NCBI GenBank assembly: GCA_033002965.1
Contig: JAURVB010014844.1
Location: 1-64,000 of the forward strand
Reading direction: 5' to 3'
DNA from: Piper betle
Lineage: Eukaryota > Streptophyta > Magnoliopsida > Piperales > Piperaceae
DNA length: 64,000 nucleotides
The translations under genes and the position numbers were made by a program. The notes below the pieces were generated by a model. It was not told the DNA's origin and made no database searches. It saw only the letters and a program-made list of their open reading frames with translations. Below are positions 24,611 to 36,700 of this stretch, one piece after another; within the stretch, counting starts at the first letter, position 1; every line of letters starts with the position of its first letter.

Positions 24611-27087
24611 CGTGCTTTCTCAGTCCAGGACAATTGCTCTGTGTAATCGAATTACACGCATCGCGCACAGAAGTGCAATCTTCTTAACTGATAAGAAATG
24701 GAGTATAATGGTAGAGGCCAAAACTCACAGTTACAGCAGAAGTCATCTGGTTGCGTATATAAGGAGTGATCCTTCCTACTGTGGTGCAAAACATCGCATA
24801 CATAACTTTTCCATGCCTGCAAGCGTCATAATAATCAATAAAACCAGAAATTCTATGATAGACTAGCAAACTTCAATGTAGAAATTTGTTGCATTGGTTC
24901 AAGATGTAAACAAGGAATTACTTACACTGTACAAATATTGGTCATCAAATATTAAAAACCATGATTTTCAGATAAGAAGTCCATATTTCGCTGCCTTTAT
25001 CAGTTGTTAAGTATTCTTTGAGCTTTTATATGCAAATCATGATCAGCATATGAGTAGGAATATTAGGAAAGCATGTTGTCTCAATTAGCACCATGTACCA
25101 AAGAAACAAATTTTAGCTTGAATGAATATTTCACTTACCTGTGATGCATTTTCAAGGCCAACTTCACCAGTCTTGCATTCCCGATCGCTAAAATCAGCAT
25201 TGAACGGATTGCATAGAACTGGCATCAATGGACCAGACTGGTTGAAATAAAGAGGTGGTTCTAAGGAAGGTGGAAAATTCCCATTTGCAACGTTCGTGAC
25301 GACTTGATTAAGAAGATTGACAAGAGTGAAAGTGGTTTCTTTGCTTTGGTACAAGGAAGCATTGGCAGTTGCCACATCCACACAAGGGCAGACATCATCC
25401 AATGCAGTGTATGAGGTTGGATTATTTGCCCATTCATCCATTGCAACACATGTATCTCCAGAGACGCTAAAATAGAGAACGAAGGTTATGGTTATCGCCG
25501 ACAACATCAACCATCTTGCCATCTACTGAATTGAAAAAAAAAGAGCTTCTCACAATGTATTGAAATATGCTGGCAACATATATGAAAGATCATGAGTAAG
25601 ACAACAAACATTATCTGCCTCTTTCTATGATGTGAACGAACCTCATCGAACTTATGATCACTGGAAAACAAAACATTGCATATAAAGACCACAAGAGATA
25701 GATTCCATTTATAAAAAAAAGATAAGAGTACTATTAGTGATTGCAATGCAGAGTCCAACCTAATACTTGGAAGACGACAGATATGTTTCTTGCAATGCCA
25801 ACAAATTAAATACTTACTTGTGGAGAAGAAGAAATACACCACACAGAATAAATGTACCAGCAATAAGCATCCGACCAATAATAACCAATGTGCAGACAAA
25901 GTAACACAGCATACGATTATATGTCCAGATCAAAAAGTAGAAATCTCAAGTAAATTACCAACGGGTAGTAGGAAATGTGGATACATGGATACAAGAGTTG
26001 GTAACCACAATATTGAAAACACTGCACAAGCACCATAAGAACAGTAAATACAATTGTGCAAAGAAGATCATTCTTTCATATGCATATATTTTTGCAGTTA
26101 TAATGAGGAGTTCTTACATAATCCAAGAAATGCCAGAAGCAGCATTACAGCAGCAACAATAATCAAATTCCGTCTCCTGCAAAAAAATTATATCAGGAGG
26201 ACTAGCTATGAAGTGATTCTCTCCCTTGAAGTGAAATAAGATGCAAGGAATCTGTAAACTGATTGAACATCTTTTTCCAGATACAGGGGGAGATATTGTG
26301 TATAACATCTTCTTTTTACAAACCAAAGATTCCCTCTGATAAGATGGAAACCTGGTCTTGCCGAGAAGCTACAGCTACAATAAACATCAAACAAATAACA
26401 CAACAATCAAGACATCTTGTATCATATCTGAATTATCATCAACTCGACGTGTAAGGTCATTCGCTGATTAATTGATCCTTGATTGTATTTGGTTAAGGCG
26501 AGCTTGGTCATTTGCAGACAGGAAAACCTGTTCCACCCCAGAATTCTTAGCAACAGTCAATATAGAAGAGAAGTTCCTAAGACTCTCAGCAGTTGTGTTT
26601 GCTTGATATACAACATAGTTTAAGGTGCCTGTCCAGCTGTTGTAGGCTTTTGCCTGGACATTGTACAAGAGTATGCAACCAATTCTGAAATGCATCATAG
26701 GACCTACAATCAGAATGCAACAGTTCTTAAAAGAAATATGAATGTGAACGCAAAGACATCCGACCAAACACTTGCAGTAAGATAGGCGCAAAATTAGCTA
26801 AAATAAGAAAACTTAGCAGGCGATGATATCATGAGTCAGTACTTTAGTTAATGGCAAGGATATAAATAAACTTCCCCATTAATAAAAAGTTGCCAATTTT
26901 AGACGAATAATTTTGCCAACATTATATATTAAGTAACTCTGTTCCTGATTGGTATGGTATGGTTCGTTGGTTTTGTTGCTTATTGCTTGCTGTGTTTGCT
27001 GCTACCGCAGCAAGAGTTACTATTATTCCCGGACAGCCTGTGCTCTCTCACTCATTATGCTTGTGCTTTTTACCTGTGCTGCAATGA
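24611..27087 (-). pseudogene. Plant tweety-like membrane protein, broken and rearranged
   Basis: Plants encode multi-pass membrane proteins related to the animal tweety family; their function is poorly known. Minus-strand exons: 26684-26405 (IGCILLYN, TLNYVVYQANTTAESLRNF, GVEQVFL); 26176-26118 (NLIIVAAVMLLLAFLG); about 25920-25818 (VIIGRMLIAGTFILCG); 25466-25139 (GDTCVAMDEW, YFNQSGPLMPVLCNPFNAD); 24816-24611 (RNQMTSAVTVSFGLYHY, then EDCTSVRDACN and CPGLRKH). Splice sites match family-like junctions. The preceding exon lies at 26939-27087 on the PLUS strand (FLIGMVWFVGF, YYYSRTACALSLIMLVLFTC), i.e. inverted. Further damage: in-frame TAA stops at 26468 and 24684, a frameshift with a lost segment after WKSYVCDV, and a frameshift inside the inverted exon. 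The first and last exons are not found. The ATG at 25522 is not the real start: it lies in intron before a TTTTAG acceptor. Confidence 0.8.
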
Positions 27088-27119
27088 GATGCAAATGACC
27101 TGTACAAGAGTATGCAAAT

Positions 27120-28907
27120 GACCCACCTGTTGAAACTCCAATTTGGATGTTCTTTTGGTTGTTTCCCGACCAAAGAAACAAATGATCATCTTCTGTAGAG
27201 ATGCCCATTCCATCTGTGGGTGAAGCTTCATTGCCTCTCGACTCAAAAGTGTGGGCAAAGCTTCATTGCCTTTGGATCCAAAAGTGGGCAAATTAATGTT
27301 AGATTTTGTAACGATCATGTTCAAAGAGCAAATTAACGAGTTTAAATTATTTTTTAAAAAATAATTAATTAAATTTGAAGATTAATAATTTATTCTTAAT
27401 AATAAATCGAACTTTACTCCTGAATGTATTGGATATGAGACAAACCTTATAGGTTTTACAATCGATGTATATTAGGAAATTTTATCGTCAAAATTTCAAC
27501 AGTCGACTTGTGGCTAACCGGCTAACATATGTCCTGTCTAAAATATAAATTAACAGGTGTAAATCATATTTTTAAAAATAATTAACAAAAAATAAAAATT
27601 TAAAATTTATTTTTACTAATAAACTTAATCTTAATTATCCTATTATGTACTAAATATGAGACTAACTCTTAAAGGTTTTATAGATTTGAGAGTAATATTC
27701 TATTTTGGTATTATAGAGTGCTAATCACAATATCACTCCAATTTTACACGTCCACGCAAGTGTGTGAATAAGTTCATTCGAAAAAATATCTAATATGTAA
27801 TTAAAATATAAAACCACTTCGAAATCGCCATAAAAGTTTTCTCCGTTTTTTCCTGCCTTCATTTTGATTAGCCCGAAAAAATTTGCTATTTAAGCATGTA
27901 TTTTTTTAAAAAAATAAAACCATAATACAAAATGACAAAGAATACACGACCTTGAGTATTACATACCAACTGCCATGCTCATGGGCCACGACGCTTCCAT
28001 CTCTATAATAACGATGCCAATTGCCAAAATCTTCTCCTTCATTCCTATCTTTTATCCAAAATCAATAAGAAATTTCCATAACGAAGAGATCAATTATCTT
28101 GTACCTGCATTGTAATCGGTCAATGGTAGCCAAGACTACAAGAAAATATAGTTTTCGATTGTCAAAAATATTTGAAATCACTAATACCAAGAAATCTTTT
28201 GTCACGAGATTAGTAGTGGGACAAATTCCTGTTGGGATTAACCAAATTATATCCCCATTTCAACACACAACGATGAGATATTCCAATAAAAGTAGACACA
28301 CCGAACAAATTTGAGAAGAAAGATCAAGCACTTGGCAGCACAAATTTTACGTGAAAAACCATAAATTTAAGGGAAAATTATGAGATAAACAACCATATTA
28401 AATTCAATATATCATAACTTTGATATAGAAAAGATTCACAGAAAAATAAACTTCCCAATATTAATTTAAGGTATTTTTTTTACAAAATTAGTATTAACTA
28501 CAAAAAAATAGAGAATGGCAAATTAAGAATTTGACGAGGTTAATATTGACGATTGCAAGCAAATCTCAACAAAATAACTACTTTTCTTCAATCCACATAA
28601 TCTTCATTTCTCCTCTTTGACATTTTTTTCTTCAAAAACCAAAATCATAAAAATCAAAGAAGAGTTGGCTTTTATTCATTTCAATATTGACCAAATCTAT
28701 AAAATATTAATTTTTATTTAATATAGGGTTAAAATTTCATGTATTTATGGAGGAGGGACAACCCAATAATTTTATTGTTGAAACCCGTTTTCTTGTAAAA
28801 GGTGATCACTGAAAAGGCCTAAAGTTTAACCAAACCATGACAAAACCTAGTATATTAGTTGCCGTATAAGCAGAGTGAAACTCTGGTAGCCGTGTTGATG
28901 TTATTCA
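27120..28907. other. Intergenic, AT-rich; no gene supported
   Basis: A small direct duplication of about 35 bp (AAGCTTCATTGCCT…AAAAGTG) lies at 27222-27290. The rest is AT-rich with scattered homopolymers and no conserved coding segment. Confidence 0.45.
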
Positions 28908-28915
28908 ATCTCAGC

Positions 28916-29696
28916 CATAGTTGCAAAAATTGGAATTCGAATCAAAATCGGAATTGGTTTTCAAGGGTGTCGCTTAATCGGATCGAATCGGTCAGAAATT
29001 GGTTTAGTTGAATTAGTTTAAATTGGTCCTATGTAAAAATTTAAACTTAGTCAAAATTGGTAAGTTATTAGTTACAAAATATGTCATTCTGATGTCATTT
29101 TTATATTAAGATGTGTATTATATTTTATGATATTTTTTTCATATTTTTTTGGATTTTATTTTGAATTATTTAGAATTAGTTATTATTTTTGACTCGAGTC
29201 GGAGTCAAATAAATTTTTGATTACGAAAATGCCACCGTTTGGGAAAAAATGTAAAGTTTTTCCCCTTGCTCTTTCCCTAACGCGCCACCTATCACCTCCA
29301 CTGATCGCCTCTGCCTCTCCCCTGCCCACAGCCGCCCTCCCTCTCCCCCTCCACCCCCTAGCCTCACCCGATCCCCACCGTCAACTGCTGCCTTGCCGAG
29401 CCCACCCCATCTCGCCCTATCTTCTACCACCCCCTCCCCTTCCCCCACCTCCCTCCTCATCACCAGCTACCCGCCACCCCGCCATCTTGCCCCTATCTCC
29501 CCCCACCCACCCGACTGGCAGATCTCCTCCGTCGCCCTGTCCCTCGCCACTCGCTGTCGCCCCACATCTAAATCGGCCGATTCTTACCGTATTGACTCGA
29601 GGTGTGAATCAAATTAAATTGGCCAATTTTTAATCTAATTTTTTGACCGACCAAACCGGTCAATTTGATTCGAAATTGGCAGATTTTTCATCCATG
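28916..29696 (-). mobile_element. Non-autonomous hAT-like element, copy 3 (inverted)
   Basis: The left end CATAGTTGCAAAAATTGG matches the family inverted repeat with changes; the right end reads GATTTTTCATCCATG. Flanking 8-mers ATCTCAGC (28908-28915) and ATCCCAGC (29697-29704) differ at one base and are a probable aged target-site duplication. Orientation is opposite to copies 1 and 2: the shell segment GACTCGAGTC…GATTACGAAAATGCCACC comes first, then a C-rich core (29260-29560), then AAATCGGCCGATTC. It is more diverged than the other copies, hence older. The long frames in the C-rich core are low-complexity chance openings. Confidence 0.75.
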
Positions 29697-29704
29697 ATCC
29701 CAGC

Positions 29705-32568
29705 CAAACCTGCTTCTGAGTCACCAGCCATGACCAGCCATTGTCATGGAATCACATGATGATAGTCCTGGTTGCAGGTATCAAATTATCTTATCAAGTC
29801 AAGTCTCAGAAAGGACGACCACGAGCCATGCCCATCAGGGTTGAATCCTCGGGATTGACATGTCTTCTTTCTCAAGTGATGAGTACTCTGATTCAGTCCA
29901 GCAGCCACAAATATTGTTTCCTTGATGTGGCTACGTCCTTGGGTGCCCATGGCAAGACCCAGAATTTATCAACGTTATGATATTTGTTGTGCAAGTCCGG
30001 TAAAATTTTCAACCTGTAATTGAGCTATAACAAATGGGCCAGGGACGAGGCGAGTTGAGTTGGTCTAGTTTTGCCTCATTATAATTATCCGTCCGTTTAA
30101 TAACTGAATGGAATTTTGAATTTTTAATTTTTAATTTTTAATTTGAGTTTCGAGTCAAACATAATTGAGCTTGTATGATCATTTGTTCTAATTTCATTAT
30201 CACAAGTTTGAAAATCTATTTTATTAACTATAATGTAATATATTTTAAATTTTAAATTTTTGTAAATGATATTACAAGAATATCATTGGGCAACTCTACT
30301 ATTTTTAATTTATATACATGTAATATTTTTTTAATAAGTTTTTATTATAAGAATATAAATTACCCTTCCTAAAGAATAGAAAGGTATTCTTCTTAGATAT
30401 TGATGGTCATATAATAAGTGTTGGATTATTTCGACTTAATTATTTTACAACAAATTATCATTTTTATTGTTATATTATCTATTTATTATTAAAGTAAAAG
30501 AAATACTAATGGCTTACTAATTCAAGCCAAGTTTTAATGCAAATTAAGTTTTTTAAGTCAAATTAAATTGAATTTGATATAATTCAAAGCTGGCTCAATT
30601 ATAACTGAGTTGGTTTGATTTTTTAATAATGAATTATCGAGTCGGGCCTAAAATGCATCGAGTTATAGCCGAGCTGAGCTGCAAAAAATCACTAAGTTAG
30701 ATCAGATTGTATCCGGCCTAAATTGACAACCTTGTTATATCCATGACATATTATGTAGATATAAATTTATATTGTTTAAAAATAAGCAGATATTTTATCA
30801 AACCAGACGAACACGTTACCAGTGTACACGTATGCTTACAAAACAACCATAAAGATTAATTACATAGATAAACTTAAGATTAGTTTACTTGTCTAAAGAG
30901 CAATACTTTCATGCTCTTAAACATCCACGGTATTTTTGGAATATATTTTAATGACATCATCAGGTTATATAGTTAATAATTATAGCCTAAACGCCTTATA
31001 GATTTGCAGGTTAATCATAAGTGGTTATGTTTCTAGTGACATATCTAACTTAGGGTTATCGATTTGTTGTAGCGATTGCTACAGAAAATTCGCTATAGCA
31101 GCTACCCAATTGGTCTATACCTCCACAATTAATTATTTAACATATAATTTTATAATTATACCCTTCATGCTCTACTAATTGTGGAGATTTGGACTTGTTG
31201 AATGACTGCTAAGGCGAGTTTATTGTAGCAATTTCTACATCAAATCCATAGCCCTGACTTAGTTGTCTTATAAAAGTAATTATAACTATAAGCTTGAAAA
31301 ACTCTAATCTTGTAGGAATCAAAAAAAGTGTAGAAAAGGAATCTCTTCCCTTGTTTCTCCACATGAAAAGCTTAGATGATACTTCAAGCGCAAGAGAGAT
31401 TTTTATTTTTATTTTGGGAAGTGTGAGGGATTCTTGAGGATAAAGATGCCATGATCATTCATTCTTCCAATAGGCTTAAGGTTTTAAGCTAAATCAATTT
31501 ATGTGTGCCATATAAAGTGAGAAATATGGTGGCGATTTTAAGCTCATGTAATTGTGTTCATATATCTATATATATATATATAAAGGCGACCCACAAATGG
31601 GGAGCCCAATGAAACCCAAAATTGATTTCTTATCTTAAGGCAAATTTGAAGTAGACATTAACTTGAATTTGATCATAGAATTATAAACTTATTGATCAAT
31701 AGTACCCTCACTTTTTATTCTCAAAGTGTAAAAAAATAAATGGGGAGGATAATAATCTACCTAAACCCAAACCCTACTACCATTAATGAATTGCCTACCA
31801 TCCTTAACGCAAACTTGTTTAAAAAGCTCTATTAAATTAAAAAAAAAACTTTGTTAGCTAATTAGAGCTTTTTTTTGGTGGGTGTTTTTAAAGCTCATTG
31901 AAAGAAGCAGTTGAACTTTTAAAGGTTTCAAATCCCAAAATCTGGGCATACATCCACCATGATCTAATATAGGTTTTTCTCATTAATGCCATCAAGTCAC
32001 TCTCCCATTGAGCAGTAACATGTTGACCTTCTGTTATAGTTGATAGATACTTGTAAAGAGCTTTTGCAGGGATGATTAATTCCTAGTGTCAAGCACAGTA
32101 TTACCTACCTTACATTATTACATGGTACCTCTTCCGACCTACTGTAATGAAAACCTGAAGGCATGTGTTTGTCCCTGAAATCTGATATCTAACTAGCCAT
32201 TTGCCAAGATAAGTGAACTACTACTTAATTTGTTGTGACCATTGAACATCTTCAATATACATGTTGAGACACCAAACTACGAGCATAGGATTCTCCAGCA
32301 ACTGCGGTCGCTTCCAGACGAATGCTTCAGACTGCTGAAAAACGACATTGGAATCAGAAAACGGGGACAGAGATGGAAAGAAGAGATGCATCGAAGTTGG
32401 GATCGGAAGGAGAAGCGTGGTAGATTATAAGCTCAATGTACTAATAATTAAAACCCATTAGACACAAAACCCAAAATCCTCATGTGCACGCAGACACAAG
32501 TCATACACAACCCAGGAGTATGCTCTGCCTACCAATTAACCATCTCACCTGCTTAGCACTATTCATTA
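29705..32568. other. Intergenic, AT-rich; no gene supported
   Basis: A stretch at about 30040-30740 opens with GACGAGGCGAGTTGAGTTGG and ends near CCGGCCTAAATTGACAACC. Its repeated GAGCTGAGCT/AATTGAA words resemble degenerate plant interspersed elements, but I could not pair the ends. An (AT)n tract lies near 31566-31580. No coding segment is recognisable. Confidence 0.4.
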
Positions 32569-33255
32569 TCACCAAGATGGTGAAGTACACTGTGGTGAGA
32601 ACGAATGGGAAGAAGAAGAGGCCATGTTGCTGCCCGTGGTGCCACTTAGCGTCAGAGATGGAGCTCTAAGAGGACGCTTCTTCATTGCAACGAGTGTAGG
32701 AGACACACTGTCTCCCTCACAATCGCCTGCATCTTCTTCGGTTTCCAATCGAGATGGTGAAGACCCAGGAGTCTCAAAGGGAGTGACATGCTTGCTGCTG
32801 TCATTGCTGCTACAACCATTATTGCGCACAACAATGTGGTCATATATGGGATTGGAAATGTAAACAAGACCCTCCTTACCAGCTTCATGTGCAATGGCGG
32901 ACTCGAATACCTCTTCTTGCAGGTGATGATGGAAGGAAATGGAAGCCGAAGGAGACGCGGTCATGAGGCCGATTAGGCGGAGGTTATCGCCTCGTTGCGA
33001 AATGCTGTGGCTGGAATCAGCAGATGGAAGCTGAAACTGGTTCTCTTCGTCGTCGTTGTCGCCAGCTTGTCTTTCACCGCAGCTGCGTAGGATGGAGCAA
33101 TAGAGCTCCGACAAAAGCACAGCGAGGAGAGCTAGGACTAAGAAAAAGCTTGCAGCCATTATGAGACTGGTCCATAACACCAGCTTTGACATTAAGCCAA
33201 AGAAAGGGAGGTCAAACAAGAGAGAATCAAATATGATCGTAGGAAGGAAGAGCAA
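32569..33255 (-). CDS. Single-exon, N-terminally membrane-anchored plant protein
   Basis: The product has 228 residues. Residues ~1-24 are hydrophobic (MLFLPTIIFDSLLFDLPFF…) and residues ~25-52 form a strong transmembrane segment (LVLWTSLIMAASFFLVLALL). A soluble tail of ~170 residues follows. It is acidic, then Ser/Pro-rich, with YISNPIYDHIV and a TPFETPGSSPSRLE motif that I associate with an uncharacterised plant family; I cannot name it. The tail ends in a Ser-rich stretch. It could be a signal peptide plus anchor, or a hairpin. The start at 33255 is the first Met before the hydrophobic segment. A TATATATT box lies about 60 bp upstream at 33311-33320. It has no intron. The next gene, IST1-like, lies ~480 bp away on the same strand and is an independent unit. 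Confidence 0.7.
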   Translation of the reverse strand: MLFLPTIIFDSLLFDLPFFGLMSKLVLWTSLIMAASFFLVLALLAVLLSELYCSILRSCGERQAGDNDDEENQFQLPSADSSHSISQRGDNLRLIGLMTASPSASISFHHHLQEEVFESAIAHEAGKEGLVYISNPIYDHIVVRNNGCSSNDSSKHVTPFETPGSSPSRLETEEDAGDCEGDSVSPTLVAMKKRPLRAPSLTLSGTTGSNMASSSSHSFSPQCTSPSW

Positions 33256-33310
33256 AGAAATGAATGAGCTTGCTTTGATCCCTCTTCTTGAGGATAAAGA
33301 AACGGCGGGA

Positions 33311-33320
33311 AATATATAGT
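33311..33320 (-). promoter_or_regulatory. TATA box of the single-exon membrane protein gene
   Basis: The minus strand reads ACTATATATT about 60 bp upstream of the ATG at 33255, which supports that start and a short leader. Confidence 0.45.
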
Positions 33321-33739
33321 TGGTAGTAGTCTGTATTGTTTAGTAGCCGGTCCCTGATTTCTAAAGAGGTAAAAAACGTGCGGACACTGGAAAAGAAGAA
33401 AATTACAGGCCTAATGTCTACCAAAACAGAGAAATATCTGTGCTTGCTCTTTCTACTTGTCCACATACTGACAAGTATATCACTCACTATAATGAATTCC
33501 ACTTCAACTGCATGCCAAACCAGTACCCGAAGTATTTGATGTTACATTCTCGCTTGTAAGCTGTAAATCCTATTCACACCTAAAACATACTCTACTAATC
33601 TACTATACAATCCAAACATGTGGCCACCCTGAAATGTGAAACAAATGCATCCTATGAATCAAATTCTCGTTGATGAAATCTAGGCAAATCTGTCTAGGGC
33701 CCAAGCAAGTGATGATGAATTGTGGCGATAGATAATCTT

Positions 33740-36700
33740 TTACTTGGCCTTCAAGGCTGCAAACCGAGCAGCCAAATCATCATAGTCCGGCAGCTTTGGG
33801 TGCACATGAGACCCATTGTCAGGTTGGAAGGATGCGGCACGGGTGGGCAGTTTCACAACCTCGAGTGGAGGCTCCGTGGGAAGCGAAGCAATGCGGTTAG
33901 GGGCATGATTTTGTTGAGAATGGATTCTCGCAATAACTCTAGTTGCTCTGTTCTTGCTCCCGGCATTGGGAGGACTTGGAGGAGCTATCGATCCTTTCAA
34001 ACCCGCCAAACCATCGTCGTCCGAGGTCTTCTTCTTGCTGTAATGAATCAATAGCCTGTCCATCGCTTTCTCCTCTTCGTCTGGCACGACCACTTTCGGG
34101 TACACTCGGCCTATTGTCTCTATAGCAATGTTCGATGCAGCCTTGTGATACTTGTCGACGACTTCATCAAGTGGAGATGGTTCAGCAGATCTCCTGCGGA
34201 CTGATCTCGGCTTGGGTTTCAACTCTTTAACCAGAATTTCTTCATGGTGCTTCTTCTCATCTCTATCATATCTGTTCTCAGCTCTACCACGGTTGATATG
34301 ATGTGAACCTCTTGGTGCACTATGATCAAATTCCTCCTTAGGAATCACGGCGGGCTCATTTCTATCAGGAACAGCATGGGCAACCTCTTGATTATCTGCA
34401 ATCTTGTTGGGTTTGACGTAAGGAGGGGGAATCACTCTCTTGGGGTGTGGCTTTTCGTTTCCCATTATTTCTCCGCGACTTGGTGGTGGGTGATTGTAAT
34501 CGTCTGTTTTTCCATCACGATAAACTTTATTATTGGAGATCACCAGCTCTTTCCTTGCATATCGAAGGTCAGACACATGATCTGGTGTTTGGCCACGAAG
34601 AACATCTTGTTCCACCAAGGCGTCCCTTCTGCTCGAATTGTTCTCTTTCTTTGGTGTATAACGAAATCTGCTCGGCAATTCACTTTCGTTCAGAGAAATC
34701 CTTTCCACTTCTGCCACGTCATCCTTGGTTTTGTTGAAGAACCGTTTGTTGGTAGATTGATCCTGCAATGCAATCTTAGCTTTCCTATCAGTCTAGTTCT
34801 CAGCACATCAAATCATAAGTTCTAACTATAGAACTATATAATATAACTGACTACATAAAAATTGGGCAACATAAGAAAACGACAATCTCGTTGTGGTAGA
34901 ATTGATAAAACTAAAATAACATCGTATACAATGGTAACGAGCTCGACGGAGTAGTTGGGCAATACGAAGCAAATTTAGTATGATTCAATTCTGAAAGCAA
35001 GATCCAACTGATAGTGTCAACTAACTGATGCAATGTATCCATTAAACAGGTAAATCCTAAACGTCTATATTTCTCATGTATAAGATCTTTATTTTTGCCT
35101 TGTTTGCATATGATTCCTAATTAGAATTGTCGATTAAGCATGAGCATAAAATCCAAAATTTACCCTTCAATTCTGTCGAATGAAATGAAATGTAGATTAT
35201 GAATGAATATTTTCAATCTTCCATTGCAATCAAAAAACTAAGGTTATTAGGGGTCTGGATCAGAGGCACATACGTGCCTAGTAATATCCGGGATTGTACG
35301 CACCTTTTCCACCACTTGGCATGAAACAGTTTTTATTTGCCAACTTCAATTCAGTTGATGCACTACGTTGAGTTTTTTAACTAATTAATTGCCAAGTGGT
35401 GGAAAAGGGCCGTACAAGCCTGGTAATTACCAGGCAGTACGTGCATCTGATCAGGACACGGTTGTGAGTATCGGATTCCATGTGAAGCTATTTGAATAAT
35501 TGTGATTTAAACTAACCTGTTCAGCTTCCTTCACATATGGATTTTCTGGACGAATGTCTCGTCTTCTTGGGTATATTATTTTCTCATCAAGAATTTCTTT
35601 TGCAATCCTGTTGATCTCTTTCCTCAATGAATGATTGGGCATGGTTGGCAGGGCATCCCTTCCACGGGGGAGTCTTCTTATCTTCCTTTAGTGCGTCATT
35701 TTGACCATTTTTGGATGGCCATGGCCTTGGAGGTTCTACCTGCATAATGAAGAGAAGTGATGCTTCAAATGCATGTTGACTGATTTGCTCTCACAATTTT
35801 TTTAGGAAACATCAAATTAGGATGGTAGAAAAGGATCGCACTACAAGAATTGTAACTAAGTGATCAGGAATCTAAACCATATATCTATGAATATGCTTTA
35901 AGGCAAGTGCTCATAGGGAAGAGCACAGCAGGTCTGTAGAATCTATACTCAAAGATTATAGCTCGACCTGCTAATATCCAACCCGCCTTAATAAACATAA
36001 AAGAAAAAATGCAGTCCACATAGGGGACGTTATTGGCTTCCACCTTTTATTCTTTCTATTAATTTCTATTCGTGACACATGTTGAAATAACAAGGCACGT
36101 ACATATGGGGTAATGGAAGGGGCAGATATTTTCTGCTTACAGGCCTTCAGATCCCACTGCACAGAAAACTCCTTACACACATCTTGCATTATCTGTAGCT
36201 TCTGGTCCATCGAAGGAGGCTTGGATGCTATTTTTTCAACCAACTGCAAATGCCAACTTGAGTATGATTTGATTGAATTTTTGGGAAGCTTAAGAGAAAA
36301 AATTAAGCTTAAGAGTTGCATACATCTTGGTTTACAAATGACTCCACAGAGCTACCATATTTTTCGGAGAATATGTGCCTTACAGAGCACAATTCAGGCA
36401 ACTCAGAAATTCTAGCTGCAGCATACATGAGGCTAGAAACGGCTTCCTTGGCTTCATCGGGACAGTCACTGCAGACAACGGAGAGAAAGCCCACGTCAAA
36501 AACTTAACAACTATAACATTTGCGTTGGTCGAAAAGAAAAGGATAACAATTGGGGTAATAGAAAATGTATAACTTATAGGGCAAAAGACTACGGCTGCTT
36601 CGAATGAAATTGTAATGAAATGATTTCTTCGTGACCATAATCTACACAAACAGTGAAAGCTATTGCATGAAATTTACGTAATCATTTGACTCCTAACCAA

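Noticed and set aside
25085..25522. 145-residue minus-strand frame starting MARWLML as a signal-peptide protein
   Set aside because: The first residues are intron: a TTTTAG acceptor precedes VSGDTC, and the upstream exon (GTFILCG…LLLH) supplies the true preceding sequence.
29217..29633. 138-residue Ser/Pro-rich frame
   Set aside because: Lies in the C-rich core of hAT-like copy 3; low-complexity only.
30040..30740. Possible second type of small hAT-like element (ends CAGGGACG and CAACCTTG)
   Set aside because: The ends are not convincing inverted repeats and the flanking 8-mers do not match.
34322..34825. 167-residue plus-strand frame
   Set aside because: Antisense shadow of the last IST1-like exon.
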